Positions 1 to 9,441 of a stretch of DNA of 64,000 bases are shown one piece after another. Made by a program: the position numbers and the translations under genes. The notes below the pieces were generated by a model that was given only the letters and a program-made list of their open reading frames with translations, did not search any database and was not told the origin of the DNA. Each line of letters starts with the position of its first letter. The first letter of the stretch is position 1. This DNA is from Bacillota bacterium (GTDB lineage Bacteria > Bacillota > Clostridia > Lachnospirales > Lachnospiraceae), in contig JAEVYY010000014.1 in assembly GCA_023392535.1 (NCBI GenBank), positions 134,054 through 198,053 of the forward strand. Reading direction: 5' to 3'.

Positions 1-678
1 GAACGTGCTGAGAGTTTGGGCTATACAGTGGTTGATCCCCCATCTATTATAGCGACTCATTTAACAGAGATTATACGGCAATACATAGCGGAATTATTGA
101 CTAGGCAGGATGTTCAGAATCTCGTCAATAATCTAAAAGAAAGTAATCCTTCTTTAATTGAAGAATTGGTGCCAAAGACTTTGGGACTTGGAGAGATCCA
201 AAAGGTTCTTCAGAATTTATTAAAAGAAGGTATTTCCATCAGAGATTTACTTACTATATTTGAGACTTTGGCGGACTATGCATCCACGACAAGGGATACG
301 GATATCTTAACGGAGTATGTAAGGCAGAGTCTAAAGCGCGCAATATCTAGTAAATATTTTCCTTCTAATGAGACAACAAGCGTTGTTACATTAGATCCAA
401 AATTGGAGCAGGAAATTATGGCAAGTGTGAAACAAACGGAACAGGGCGCTTACTTATCTCTTGATCCGGAAAAAACGAAGGCTATTATGTCTTCCCTGGA
501 AAGAGAGACCCAAAAATTAGAAAATTTAGGGAAAAATCCGATTGTAATTACTTCCCCAATTGTGCGAATGTACTTTAAACGCTTAACCGGAGATTATTTT
601 AAAGATTTAATTGTAGTATCCTACAATGAAATAGAATCAAACATTGAATTACAATCTGTTGGGATGGTGACAACATAA
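1..678 (+). CDS. flhA: Flagellar export apparatus protein FlhA, C-terminal part (5' end outside window)
   Basis: The reading frame is open from base 1 and ends with TAA at 676-678, so the N-terminal membrane half lies upstream of the window. The visible ~225 residues match the cytosolic C-terminal domain of FlhA: 'GYTVVDPPSIIATHL', then a helical 'IAELLTRQDVQNLV' stretch and 'PVLI/PIVRMYFKRL'-type end. FlhA is the large component of the flagellar type III export gate and its cytosolic ring docks chaperone-substrate complexes. The stop overlaps the flhF start (TAATG), indicating translational coupling within the fla/che operon. Confidence 0.93.
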   Translation, partial: ERAESLGYTVVDPPSIIATHLTEIIRQYIAELLTRQDVQNLVNNLKESNPSLIEELVPKTLGLGEIQKVLQNLLKEGISIRDLLTIFETLADYASTTRDTDILTEYVRQSLKRAISSKYFPSNETTSVVTLDPKLEQEIMASVKQTEQGAYLSLDPEKTKAIMSSLERETQKLENLGKNPIVITSPIVRMYFKRLTGDYFKDLIVVSYNEIESNIELQSVGMVTT

Positions 679-1880
679 TGATAATTAAGAAGTTTCAAGG
701 AAAAACGGAAGAAGAAGCAATCGAAACTGCAAAGAAGGAATTAGGACAGAATGTGGTTATTATGAATGTGAAGACAATTAAGAAAAAAGGATTATTTTCT
801 TTTTTGAAATCGCAACTGGTCGAAGTGACAGCAGCACTGGAGGAAGAAACCAATCCTTTTGCCTCCATTACGAAAGAAATATTAAAGAGCGGTACAGGTA
901 AAAGGGAAAGTACATTCAGAGAGGATGTGCCGAAAGTCAGTTTGAAAGAGGAAGAAAACGCTGGCAGCATGTTAGAAGAAAAACTGGATAGTATTCAGTT
1001 GTTGATCGAGCAACAGTTACATAAGTCAGATAATAATCGTATAAAAGAACATGAGATTCTTTCAGAGCAAGAAGAACCAGATGAGATGGTTGTTTTTATG
1101 CAATTGTTATATAACACAATGATCAATAACGAAGTGAATGAAAAATATGCAAATCAAATTATAGACGAGGTGGAAAAAAACAGTAAATCCAATATGCCAA
1201 TTGATTACGTACTTTCTAATATTTATCAAAAAATAATTCTCAAATTTGGAAAGCCGGAGTCCATTATGCCAGCAAAGGAGGGCCCTAAAATTGTATTTTT
1301 CGTCGGCCCCACAGGAGTTGGAAAGACTACTACTATCGCAAAAGTTGCTTCTAAATTTTGTGTGGAACAGAAGAAAAAAATAGTGTTACTTACAGCAGAT
1401 ACCTATCGCATAGCAGCAGCAGAACAACTCAGGACTTATGCGAATATATTAGATGTACCATTTAGAGTGGTCTATTCGGCAGAAGATGCGAAGGATGCGT
1501 TTCGCGATTTTCATGCATATGACTATATTTTTGTAGATACAGCTGGTCACTCATGTAGCAATACAACATTGCGGGAGAATGTGAATGAATTGATTCACTG
1601 TGTGGACGATAAGATAGAGCGGGAAGTTTATCTTGTACTTAGTGCAACTACCAAATATTGTGATTTAATCAGTATTGCAGATGCTTACACGCCAATGACG
1701 AAATACAAGTTAATCTTTACCAAGTTGGATGAGACGATATTATTAGGTAATTTGTTGAATTTGAAATTGCATACAGGAGCATCTTTATCCTATGTTACAT
1801 GTGGGCAGAATGTACCGGATGATATAGAAACCTTCAATCCACAGGATACTGTAAGAATTTTATTAGGTGGAAGACGTTAA
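678..1880 (+). CDS. flhF: Flagellar SRP-like GTPase FlhF
   Basis: This 400-residue protein has the SRP-family GTPase layout. A variable N-terminal B domain and helical N domain precede the G domain, with P-loop GPTGVGKTTT near residues 210-219, 'LLTADTYRIAAAEQL' following, and TKLDE as the base-specificity motif. FlhF sets the position and number of flagella together with FlhG. The G3 motif reads DTAGHS where DTAGRS is usual, so the conserved Arg is His. Its start overlaps the flhA stop and flhG follows 22 bp downstream, the standard flhA-flhF-flhG order. Confidence 0.95.
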   Translation: MIIKKFQGKTEEEAIETAKKELGQNVVIMNVKTIKKKGLFSFLKSQLVEVTAALEEETNPFASITKEILKSGTGKRESTFREDVPKVSLKEEENAGSMLEEKLDSIQLLIEQQLHKSDNNRIKEHEILSEQEEPDEMVVFMQLLYNTMINNEVNEKYANQIIDEVEKNSKSNMPIDYVLSNIYQKIILKFGKPESIMPAKEGPKIVFFVGPTGVGKTTTIAKVASKFCVEQKKKIVLLTADTYRIAAAEQLRTYANILDVPFRVVYSAEDAKDAFRDFHAYDYIFVDTAGHSCSNTTLRENVNELIHCVDDKIEREVYLVLSATTKYCDLISIADAYTPMTKYKLIFTKLDETILLGNLLNLKLHTGASLSYVTCGQNVPDDIETFNPQDTVRILLGGRR

Positions 1881-1902
1881 ATTTGATTGGAGATGAAGAA
1901 GG

Positions 1903-2787
1903 ATGGATCAGGCTGAACAGCTAAGAAATATTATTAAAATGAATAACCAGCCACAAAGACCCTTGGCAAGAATTATTACTGTTACCAGTGGAAAAGGTGG
2001 GGTAGGAAAATCTAATACAGCGATAAATCTTGCAGTACAATTAAGGAAAATGGGGCAAAGAGTCATTATTCTGGATGCTGATTTTGGTTTAGCAAATATT
2101 GAGATTATGTTTGGGACGGTACCAAAACATAATCTGTGTGATCTTATCTATCAGGGAAAGAATATTAAAGAAATTATAACGTGGGGACCGGCTGAAGTAG
2201 GTTTTATTTCAGGAGGATCAGGAATTGCAGGTCTGTCTAACCTAAACAGAGACTACTTGACCTATATTATCCAAAACCTTGCGGAATTAGATGCAATTGC
2301 AGATGTCATTCTCATAGATACGGGTGCCGGTATTTCTGATTCTGTATTAGAGTTTTTAGTTGCGAGTGGTGAAATTTTGTTGGTCACAACACCAGAGCCT
2401 ACATCCATCACAGACTCTTATTCGTTATTAAAGACGCTGAGCAGACATCCAAGATTCCAGGAGGAAGCAACGCAGGTAAAAGTGCTGGCCAATCGCGTGG
2501 AAACAGAAGAAGAAGGAAAGTCCCTCTTTCATAAATTAAATGTTGTTGTAAACAGATATTTAAAATTACCAATTGTGTATCTTGGCTCTATTCCTCAAGA
2601 TTCTCAATTATCAAGAGCGGTTATGCAACAGATGCCTGTCTCTGTGCAGAGTCCAGGCGCCAAGTCCACAAAAGCATTTGAAAATATTGCAGCTACCTTG
2701 TGTAATAAGGATTTGAACCAGACATTACAAAAGAGAGGAATGGCTGCTTTTTTCTCACATATTGTGGCAGGGAAACAGAGAGGATGA
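1903..2787 (+). CDS. flhG: MinD-like ATPase FlhG (YlxH)
   Basis: A 294-residue ParA/MinD-family ATPase. The deviant Walker A GKGGVGKSNTAINLA lies near residues 30-44, followed by 'ILDADFGLANIEIMFG' (Walker A') and 'VILIDTGAGIS' (Walker B). FlhG counters FlhF by stimulating its GTPase and limits flagellar number. A C-terminal amphipathic region (about the last 20 residues, 'KRGMAAFFSHIVAG') resembles a MinD-type membrane-targeting helix. The start is ATG with upstream GGAGATGAAGAAGG. It is sandwiched between flhF and a PilZ protein in the fla/che operon. Confidence 0.93.
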   Translation: MDQAEQLRNIIKMNNQPQRPLARIITVTSGKGGVGKSNTAINLAVQLRKMGQRVIILDADFGLANIEIMFGTVPKHNLCDLIYQGKNIKEIITWGPAEVGFISGGSGIAGLSNLNRDYLTYIIQNLAELDAIADVILIDTGAGISDSVLEFLVASGEILLVTTPEPTSITDSYSLLKTLSRHPRFQEEATQVKVLANRVETEEEGKSLFHKLNVVVNRYLKLPIVYLGSIPQDSQLSRAVMQQMPVSVQSPGAKSTKAFENIAATLCNKDLNQTLQKRGMAAFFSHIVAGKQRG

Positions 2788-2798
2788 GGTAATTGTAA

Positions 2799-3521
2799 AT
2801 GCTATCAAAATATATTTTACCGGGTGAACGAATTGAATTACAGTTAGTGGAGAGAAAAATTCAAAATAGGCACATAGTCAATAAAAAGATATATTATAGC
2901 AAAGTATTTGATATTTTGTCAGAGGATAGACTTGAGATAACCATGCCTATGGAAAAAACGAAATTAATATTGCTTCCGGTAAATGCAGAATATGATTTAT
3001 ATTTTTATGCGAAGTCTGGACTGTTTCAGTGTTTTGCGAGAATTATTGATCGTTATAAAAGTAATAATGTATACATTTTAGTTTTGGAACTTACAAGTAA
3101 TTTGCGTAAATTTCAACGAAGGGATTTTTATAGATTTAGTTGTGCACTGGAAATGGATACGAGATCTCTGATAGAAGAGGAAATGGAAGCAGTAGAAGAT
3201 AAAAAAGGTATTTTAGTGCCTGGACTACCTTTACAGAGAAGTGTAATTGTTGATATCAGTGGTGGGGGAATACGTTTTGTTGCGAATTGTCCATATGAAA
3301 TAGGAAGTCTTGTGTATTGTAGGTATCAGCTCATTGTAAACGGAGAAACAAAGGGGTACAACTTAGTAGGTAAAATTTTGAGTAATAAAGAATTAGAAAG
3401 CAGGCCGGGTGATTATGAACATCGTCTGCAATATGTGAATATTTCAGAGACTGAAAGAGAAGAAATTATCCGGTATATTTTTGAAGAAGAGCGTAAATAT
3501 AGGCAAAAAGAAAAGGAATGA
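2799..3521 (+). CDS. PilZ-domain flagellar brake protein (YcgR/YpfA-like)
   Basis: 240 residues with an N-terminal YcgR-like beta domain (about 1-100) and a C-terminal PilZ domain. The c-di-GMP-binding signatures are visible: an arginine cluster 'RRDFYRF' near residue 107, and 'DISGGGIRF' near residue 151 (D/N-x-S-x-x-G). Proteins of this family bind c-di-GMP and slow or stop the flagellar motor in other bacteria; that this one does so is inferred from domains and operon position. The last four bases overlap the cheB start (ATGA). It fits with the two c-di-GMP enzymes elsewhere in the window. Confidence 0.85.
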   Translation: MLSKYILPGERIELQLVERKIQNRHIVNKKIYYSKVFDILSEDRLEITMPMEKTKLILLPVNAEYDLYFYAKSGLFQCFARIIDRYKSNNVYILVLELTSNLRKFQRRDFYRFSCALEMDTRSLIEEEMEAVEDKKGILVPGLPLQRSVIVDISGGGIRFVANCPYEIGSLVYCRYQLIVNGETKGYNLVGKILSNKELESRPGDYEHRLQYVNISETEREEIIRYIFEEERKYRQKEKE

Positions 3522-4597
3522 CTAATGTGAAAAAAATACTAGTGGTTGATGACTCTGCACTCATGAGAAGAATACTTTGTGATATAATAAATGCAGATGA
3601 TCGATTTCAAGTTGTCGATAAAACTGTTAACGGTTTAGAAGCTTTAAAATTAATTAGTGTCAATCAGTATGATGCAGTTGTTCTGGATATCAACATGCCT
3701 AAGATGACAGGACTTCAACTTCTGCAGGAGTTAAAAAACAGAGGGATTGAAGCAAATATAATCGTTGCCAGTACAGATACGGTAGATGGCGCCCAAGTAG
3801 TTATGGATGCTTTGGAATTAGGTGCCTTTGATTTTATACATAAACCTTATAATACAGTAGAACTCAGAAAAGAAAGTTTCCAGAAAAAGTTATTGCAGAT
3901 TTTAGATGCAGCGACCAATAGCCAGATTAAAAATTTAGTATTTAGCAAGCCCACGATTCAGCAAAATACAACTCCTAAAATAGTAGAGTTTTTGGAAAAA
4001 CATGTGAATGATTTTAAAGACAAAAAATTAGTAGCCATTGCAAGTTCTACAGGAGGACCCAAGGCACTTCAGCAGATTATACCACTATTACCAGAAAATT
4101 TAAGAGTTCCGGTAATGATTGTACAACATATGCCAGCAGGTTTTACAAAATCTTTTGCAGATAGGCTGAATACTCTTAGTAAAATAGAGGTTAAGGAAGC
4201 AGAGGAAGGGGATGTGTTAGAGGCTGGCAAAGTTTATCTTGCTCGAGGTGGAATGCATATGAATGCAGTTGAGAAAGCGGGAAAGGCATCCATTCATTAT
4301 TCAGACGAACCACCCAGAGAAGGTGTGAAACCATGCGCAAATTATATGTATGAATCCTTAATGAAATGCAGTTATGAAGAAATCGTATGTGTTGTACTGA
4401 CTGGAATGGGATCTGATGGTACAAAAGGAATTGCTCATCTGAAAAAAGAAAAAAAAGTACACGTAATCGCTCAGGAAAAAAGTACTTGCGCAGTATACGG
4501 CATGCCTAGAAGTATTGTTGAGGCGGGACTGTCAGATCAAGTACTTGGCATTGAGAAGATTGCACAAGAGATAATATTGAAAGTGGGGATAAAATAG
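3518..4597 (+). CDS. cheB: Chemotaxis response regulator / protein-glutamate methylesterase CheB
   Basis: 359 residues. The N-terminal receiver domain contains the acidic pair DD at 11-12 and phospho-acceptor Asp57 (LDINMP). The C-terminal methylesterase domain has the nucleophile motif 'ASSTGGPKAL' (Ser about 177), 'QHMPAGFTKSFADRL' carrying the catalytic His, and 'LTGMGSDGTKG' with the catalytic Asp. CheB removes methyl groups from chemoreceptors when phosphorylated by CheA, providing adaptation. Its start codon overlaps the upstream PilZ gene stop, and cheA starts one base after its stop codon. No cheR is present in the window. Confidence 0.96.
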   Translation: MTNVKKILVVDDSALMRRILCDIINADDRFQVVDKTVNGLEALKLISVNQYDAVVLDINMPKMTGLQLLQELKNRGIEANIIVASTDTVDGAQVVMDALELGAFDFIHKPYNTVELRKESFQKKLLQILDAATNSQIKNLVFSKPTIQQNTTPKIVEFLEKHVNDFKDKKLVAIASSTGGPKALQQIIPLLPENLRVPVMIVQHMPAGFTKSFADRLNTLSKIEVKEAEEGDVLEAGKVYLARGGMHMNAVEKAGKASIHYSDEPPREGVKPCANYMYESLMKCSYEEIVCVVLTGMGSDGTKGIAHLKKEKKVHVIAQEKSTCAVYGMPRSIVEAGLSDQVLGIEKIAQEIILKVGIK

Positions 4598-4598
4598 T

Positions 4599-6692
4599 AT
4601 GGACGTAAGCCAATATCTAGAAATCTTTTTAGATGAATCGAAAGAACATTTACAGAATTTGAATACTCAAATTCTTGAGTTGGAACAAGATTCAGAGAAC
4701 ATGGATACCATTAATGAAATCTTCCGTGCAGCACATTCTTTAAAGGGAATGGCTGGGACTATGGGTTATAAGAGAATGCAGGCATTGACTCATGATATGG
4801 AAAATGTTTTTTCAGAGGTTCGTAATGGTGCAATTAAAGTAAAAGCCAATATGATTGATATTTTATTTCAGTGTTTGGATGCGTTAGAAGAATATGTAAC
4901 ATCTATACAAACGACATCGGATGAAGGCACCAATGACAATAGTACGTTAATCAAAATGTTAAACGAAATCTTAAAAGGCAATAGCTTAGAATCTGATAGT
5001 AGATCAGAAGTCAGAAAAGAGGCAGCTACAAAGCAGGAAGCATTCATAGAAGAAGATTTGGCTCATTGGAAGAATATTAAGTTAGGAGATACTGAAATCA
5101 GAGTGGTACATGCTGCCAGAGAAAAAGGAAATGAAGTTTTTGGCATCACGGTATACATACAAGAGAGCTGTCTGTTAAAAGCAGCAAGATCATTTTTAGT
5201 ATTTAAAGCGCTGGAAGAGATCGGTGAAATTATTGTGTCAGAGCCAGGAGTGCAAGATATTGAAGATGAAAGATTTGATCAAGATTTTTCGATTATCTTC
5301 GTAACAGATGAATCTTATGAAAAAGTAATAGAAGTGATTCAAAATGTATCTGAAATTGAAAAAGCAGTAGGAGCTGTTGTTGATTTAGCAAAGTTTGAAG
5401 GCATAGAAGAGGAAGAGGACAATAACGCGGAAAAGGCAGAAGAGAATGAAATAATGGCGGAACGTAAAAAAGATACAACCTTAGCGGTATCGGCAGCTTC
5501 TGTAAAACAGGAAAAGAAACAGCAGGTAAGCAAACCTATTGTAAATAGAACGGTTAGAGTAGATATAGAAAAACTGGATGTACTTATGAATCTTGTCAGT
5601 GAGTTAATTATTGCCAAAAACTCCTTGGTATCGGCATCAGCAGTCGAAGAAGCAGCCAATTCAAGTTTTAACGAGCAAATAGAATATCTTGAAAGTGTTA
5701 CAACGAATTTGCATGAATCTGTTATGAAAGTAAGAATGGTGCCAATTGAAAGTGTTCTCACTAAATTTCCTAGGATGATTCGCGATTTGTCAAAGAAGCT
5801 CGATAAAAAAATGGAATTATATATGTCTGGTGAAGAGACGGAATTAGATAGAACTGTGGTAGATGAAATCGGGGATCCTTTGATGCATTTACTAAGAAAT
5901 TCTGCGGATCATGGTCTTGAAACAGCGGAAGTTAGAAAGGCTAGAGGTAAGAGTCAGACAGGTTCTATCTTTTTGGATGCTTATCAGGATGGAAACAATG
6001 TTATCATAGAAGTAAGGGATGACGGAAATGGTATTGACGTACAAACGGTTAAAAAGAAAGCGATCGAACGTGGTACGATTACGGCGGAACAAGCTGAAAA
6101 TATGCCAGACAAAGATATCATAGATCTATTGTTCCTGCCAAGCTTTTCGACGGCGAAAGAGGTATCAGATGTGTCTGGAAGAGGAGTGGGACTTGATGTT
6201 GTAAGATCTAAGATAGAAGCACTCAGTGGGGAAGTGGAAGTGAAATCGCAGTTAGGTGTGGGTAGCACATGGATTATTCGTCTGCCTTTAACACTTGCTA
6301 TTATTCAGGCGTTAATGGTCAAAGTTGGTGAAGAAAAATATGCGATTTCTTTAGGATCGATTGAAACCATTGAAAATATAACCAAGGAAGAAATTAAACA
6401 GGTACAATCGAAAGAGGTAATAAACTTACGTGGAAACGTGATTCCTATTATTCGCTTAGCCGATGTATTGGATATTGAAGTACAGAGCGGTGAAAATGAC
6501 AGTATGGTTGTTGTTATTGTTAAAAAAGGTGATAAATTAGCAGGTATCGTTGTTGAAGAATTAATGGGACAACAAGAAATTGTTATTAAATCACTTGGAA
6601 AATACATTAACAAATGCAAGATGATTAGTGGAGCAACAATTCTTGGAGATGGTGAGGTTGCATTGATTTTGGATGCAAATGCATTATTCTAA
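4599..6692 (+). CDS. cheA: Chemotaxis histidine kinase CheA
   Basis: 697 residues. The domains in order are an HPt domain with phospho-acceptor His46 in AAHSLKG, a P2-like docking region (about 155-265), an acidic, Lys/Glu-rich linker (about 265-305), the dimerisation domain, an HATPase domain with 'LLRNSADHG' (N box), DDGNGID (G1) and 'GRGVGLDVV' (G2), and a C-terminal CheW-like domain. CheA phosphorylates CheY and CheB in response to receptor signals. All catalytic motifs are intact. It lies between cheB and cheW, with the cheW ribosome site about 12 bases past its stop. Confidence 0.97.
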   Translation: MDVSQYLEIFLDESKEHLQNLNTQILELEQDSENMDTINEIFRAAHSLKGMAGTMGYKRMQALTHDMENVFSEVRNGAIKVKANMIDILFQCLDALEEYVTSIQTTSDEGTNDNSTLIKMLNEILKGNSLESDSRSEVRKEAATKQEAFIEEDLAHWKNIKLGDTEIRVVHAAREKGNEVFGITVYIQESCLLKAARSFLVFKALEEIGEIIVSEPGVQDIEDERFDQDFSIIFVTDESYEKVIEVIQNVSEIEKAVGAVVDLAKFEGIEEEEDNNAEKAEENEIMAERKKDTTLAVSAASVKQEKKQQVSKPIVNRTVRVDIEKLDVLMNLVSELIIAKNSLVSASAVEEAANSSFNEQIEYLESVTTNLHESVMKVRMVPIESVLTKFPRMIRDLSKKLDKKMELYMSGEETELDRTVVDEIGDPLMHLLRNSADHGLETAEVRKARGKSQTGSIFLDAYQDGNNVIIEVRDDGNGIDVQTVKKKAIERGTITAEQAENMPDKDIIDLLFLPSFSTAKEVSDVSGRGVGLDVVRSKIEALSGEVEVKSQLGVGSTWIIRLPLTLAIIQALMVKVGEEKYAISLGSIETIENITKEEIKQVQSKEVINLRGNVIPIIRLADVLDIEVQSGENDSMVVVIVKKGDKLAGIVVEELMGQQEIVIKSLGKYINKCKMISGATILGDGEVALILDANALF

Positions 6693-6717
6693 AGAACAGA
6701 TTATAGGAGGAAGAACC

Positions 6718-7170
6718 ATGGAAGAAGTAAAAAATATGACTGATAAGACACAGTTCATTGTAATTAAAATAGGCAATGAACAGTTTGGAATTGATATTAA
6801 ATACATAGATAATATAGTTCGTATGCAAAATATTACAAGAGTTCCTAAGGTTCCAGAATATTTTAAGGGTGTCATTAATTTACGTGGGGAAGTCATTCCA
6901 GTCATGAGTTTGCGCTTGAAAATGTCTTTACCCGCAGATGAGTATTCGAAGGCTACCAGAATTATCATATTAAAAATTGAACAGCATGAAGGCATTGGAA
7001 TTCTTGTAGATGAAGTAAAAGAGGTTGTTACTTTAGAGGCAGAGCAGGTGGAGAAATTGTCTTATGACAAAGAAGAGAAAAAATCATTTGTGTATGCAGT
7101 TGGAAAAGTAGAAGAATCGTTGATATCATTATTAGATTTAAATGCAGTATTGGCGGAATCACAAGCATAA
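6718..7170 (+). CDS. cheW: Chemotaxis coupling protein CheW
   Basis: 150 residues forming a single CheW/SH3-like fold, with 'FIVIKIGNEQFGIDI' at the N terminus and 'VINLRGEVIPVMSL' near residue 60, the family hallmark. It bridges chemoreceptors and CheA. I chose ATG 6718 because AGGAGG lies at 6705-6710. The frame stays open back into cheA, but the upstream extension has no ribosome site and is not CheW-like. Confidence 0.95.
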   Translation: MEEVKNMTDKTQFIVIKIGNEQFGIDIKYIDNIVRMQNITRVPKVPEYFKGVINLRGEVIPVMSLRLKMSLPADEYSKATRIIILKIEQHEGIGILVDEVKEVVTLEAEQVEKLSYDKEEKKSFVYAVGKVEESLISLLDLNAVLAESQA

Positions 7171-7186
7171 AGTAAGGGAGAAGATA

Positions 7187-7807
7187 ATGTCAGGTTTTGA
7201 TTTAAGTGATATGTCCCAGACCTATTATGATGTTCTAAAAGAAATTGGAAATATAGGAGCTGGCAATGCGACTACAGCACTGGCTCAAATGCTTCAGTGC
7301 AAGGTCGATATGAATGTTCCACAGGTTAAATTACTGGATTTCAAAGAAGTCGGAGCACTCATGGGTGGTGAAGAACAGGTAATGGCTGGAATCTACCTTG
7401 TAGTGGAAGGAGATATTGCCGGCAGTATTATGTTTTTGCTAGAGTATAATTCGGCACGTCATTTGGTATCACAATTAATGGGAACACCATGTCTCGGTCA
7501 GGAATTTACAGAAATGGAAATGTCAGCATTAAAAGAGATTGGTAATATTATTACAGCCGCCTATTTAAATGCCCTATCTGCATTGACAAATCTAAAAATA
7601 CATCCGTCAATTCCTGATTTAAGTATTGATATGGCGGGTGCAATATTGAGCGTTCCAGCGATTGAATTTGGCACATTAGGAGATAAAATTTTACTGATTC
7701 AAACGCAGTTTACGGATGAAATACAACTGGACGGTTATTTCATTATGATTCCAGATGTGGAATCATATGAAAAAATATTGACATCGTTAGGAATATCGGT
7801 TGAATAA
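7187..7807 (+). CDS. cheC: CheY-P phosphatase CheC
   Basis: 206 residues with two copies of the CheC/CheX/FliY phosphatase helix: 'LKEIGNIGAGNATTAL' near the N terminus and 'LKEIGNIITAAYLNAL' near residue 120. Both retain the E-x2-N catalytic pair. CheC dephosphorylates CheY-P and is stimulated by CheD, which is the next gene. ATG 7187 is preferred because AAGGGAG lies just upstream. An upstream in-frame start would overlap cheW without a ribosome site. Confidence 0.94.
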   Translation: MSGFDLSDMSQTYYDVLKEIGNIGAGNATTALAQMLQCKVDMNVPQVKLLDFKEVGALMGGEEQVMAGIYLVVEGDIAGSIMFLLEYNSARHLVSQLMGTPCLGQEFTEMEMSALKEIGNIITAAYLNALSALTNLKIHPSIPDLSIDMAGAILSVPAIEFGTLGDKILLIQTQFTDEIQLDGYFIMIPDVESYEKILTSLGISVE

Positions 7808-7826
7808 GGATACTTGAAAGGTAACT

Positions 7827-8312
7827 ATGAGCGAAATTATTAAAGTGGGAATGGCAGATTTGAAAATATGTAAATGTCCTGATGGATTAACAACTTTAGG
7901 ACTCGGCTCTTGTGTTGGTATTGCGGTCAGAGATCCAGTTACTAAAATTGGTGGTTTAGCGCATATTATGTTGCCAGATAGTACCCGGATAAGAAATAAT
8001 TCTAATATTCCCAAGTTTGCAGATACGGGTATTGCAGAATTGATCAGGTTGTTAGTTGAGAATGGGGCAGCAAGGAGTAGATTAGTTGCAAAAATAGCAG
8101 GTGGGGCTCAAATGTTTGCGTTCCAAAATAAAAATGATTTGGTGCGTGTGGGTGAAAATAATGTCGAAGCTACAAAAATAAAGTTAAAAGAAATGAATAT
8201 TCCTATTTTGGCTGCAGACACAGGCAAGAATTATGGAAGAACTGTTATTTTTTACCCGGAAACAGGTGATTTTGTTATTAGGGCAGTTGGGAAAGCAGAA
8301 ATGGTGATTTAA
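7827..8312 (+). CDS. cheD: Chemoreceptor glutamine deamidase CheD
   Basis: 161 residues. The catalytic Cys sits in 'LGLGSCVGIAVRD' (about residue 31) and the His in 'GGLAHIMLPDS' (about 48), the CheD Cys-His arrangement. 'KIAGGAQMF' is the conserved central motif. CheD deamidates receptor glutamines and activates CheC, giving a methylation-independent adaptation branch. It follows cheC by 19 bases, and the next gene starts immediately after its TAA. Confidence 0.95.
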   Translation: MSEIIKVGMADLKICKCPDGLTTLGLGSCVGIAVRDPVTKIGGLAHIMLPDSTRIRNNSNIPKFADTGIAELIRLLVENGAARSRLVAKIAGGAQMFAFQNKNDLVRVGENNVEATKIKLKEMNIPILAADTGKNYGRTVIFYPETGDFVIRAVGKAEMVI

Positions 8313-8603
8313 ATGAAGAGAAAACTGGTACCATCATTTATCATGTTACTTGCAGGAGCAGTTTCCAGTATTGTGATGTTTCTGAATCACTATGAAATAA
8401 AGGAAATGTTGTGGATTTTGGTGGGCGTGTTAGTTTCCTTTTATTTCATAGGCATTATGATTAAAAAAGTATTGGATTCCTTTGAAGAAATGAATAAATC
8501 TTCAGATAAGCATATAGAAGAAGGAACAGTCGTTAAGAAAGAGGTAACAGAAGATAATACAGAAGAAGGAGGAGAACAAGAAGAAAATAAAATAAGTACA
8601 TAG
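8313..8603 (+). CDS. Small membrane protein between cheD and fliA, function unknown
   Basis: 96 residues with two hydrophobic segments, about residues 8-23 and 29-47. These are followed by a charged, Glu-rich tail (about 60-96), probably cytoplasmic. The ATG directly abuts the cheD TAA, so it is almost certainly cotranslated with the chemotaxis genes. I recognise no family. Its position between cheD and the flagellar sigma factor suggests a motility accessory role, which is inference only. Confidence 0.7.
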   Translation: MKRKLVPSFIMLLAGAVSSIVMFLNHYEIKEMLWILVGVLVSFYFIGIMIKKVLDSFEEMNKSSDKHIEEGTVVKKEVTEDNTEEGGEQEENKIST

Positions 8604-8652
8604 AAACGAGAAGGGAAGTAAAATACGGGAATAGATTCGGGAGATTTGCAGC

Positions 8653-9423
8653 ATGGATGAATCAGAAAAGAAAAAGCTATGGAACGAGTATGCAAGATCA
8701 AAATCTTCACAAAGCAGAGATAAAATAATCCTGGAATACGCACCACTAGTAAAATTAGTAGCGGGCAGGCTAAGTATGTATTTGGGATATAATGTTGAAT
8801 ATGAAGACTTGGTTAGCTATGGGATATTCGGGTTAATAGATGCCATTGATAAATTTGACTGCACGAAGGCTGTAAAGTTTGAAACATATGCAAGTCTTAG
8901 AATTCGTGGGGCTATTTTAGATCAGATCCGCAAGATGGACTGGATACCAAGAACAATTCGACAAAAGCAAAAAAAAATAGATTCTGCCATAAAAGAAATT
9001 GAAGAACAAGAAGGAAGAACAGCAAAAGATGAAGAAATTGCCAGAAAATTAGGAATAGGGGAAATTGAGTTTTTAGAATGGCAATCACAAATGAAAATTA
9101 CAAATATCGTTTCTTTAAATGAATATTTGGAACAAGGTTCTGAGATTTCTAACGATAAAAATAATAGTAAGTATTTTGATAATCCGGAAGTGGTGGCGGA
9201 ACAAACAGAATTAAAGCAAATTTTGAAAGATGCTTTAGAATTACTAACGGAAAAAGAACGCAAAGTGATTCTATTGTATTATTATGAAGAACTGACATTG
9301 AAGGAAATTAGTAATGTTTTAGAAGTGTCAGAATCAAGGATTTCTCAACTACATACAAAAGGACTTCAAAAGATGAAGAGAAAATTAGGAAACTATATGG
9401 GGGTTTTAACAGAACTGTTGTGA
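8653..9423 (+). CDS. fliA: Flagellar/motility RNA polymerase sigma factor, sigma-28 (FliA/SigD)
   Basis: 256 residues with the regions of a sigma-28 factor. Region 2 contains 'YEDLVSYGIFGLIDAIDKFD' and 'FETYASLRIRGAILDQIRKMDW', region 3 contains 'RTAKDEEIARKLGI', and region 4 contains 'LLTEKERKVILLYYYEELTLKEISNVLEVSESRISQLHTKGL'-like helix-turn-helix elements. It directs transcription of late flagellar and chemotaxis genes. The location at the end of the che block and before rpsB matches the Bacillus fla/che order. No anti-sigma FlgM is seen in the window. Confidence 0.95.
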   Translation: MDESEKKKLWNEYARSKSSQSRDKIILEYAPLVKLVAGRLSMYLGYNVEYEDLVSYGIFGLIDAIDKFDCTKAVKFETYASLRIRGAILDQIRKMDWIPRTIRQKQKKIDSAIKEIEEQEGRTAKDEEIARKLGIGEIEFLEWQSQMKITNIVSLNEYLEQGSEISNDKNNSKYFDNPEVVAEQTELKQILKDALELLTEKERKVILLYYYEELTLKEISNVLEVSESRISQLHTKGLQKMKRKLGNYMGVLTELL

Positions 9424-9441
9424 GGAACTGAAAGACGGGGA

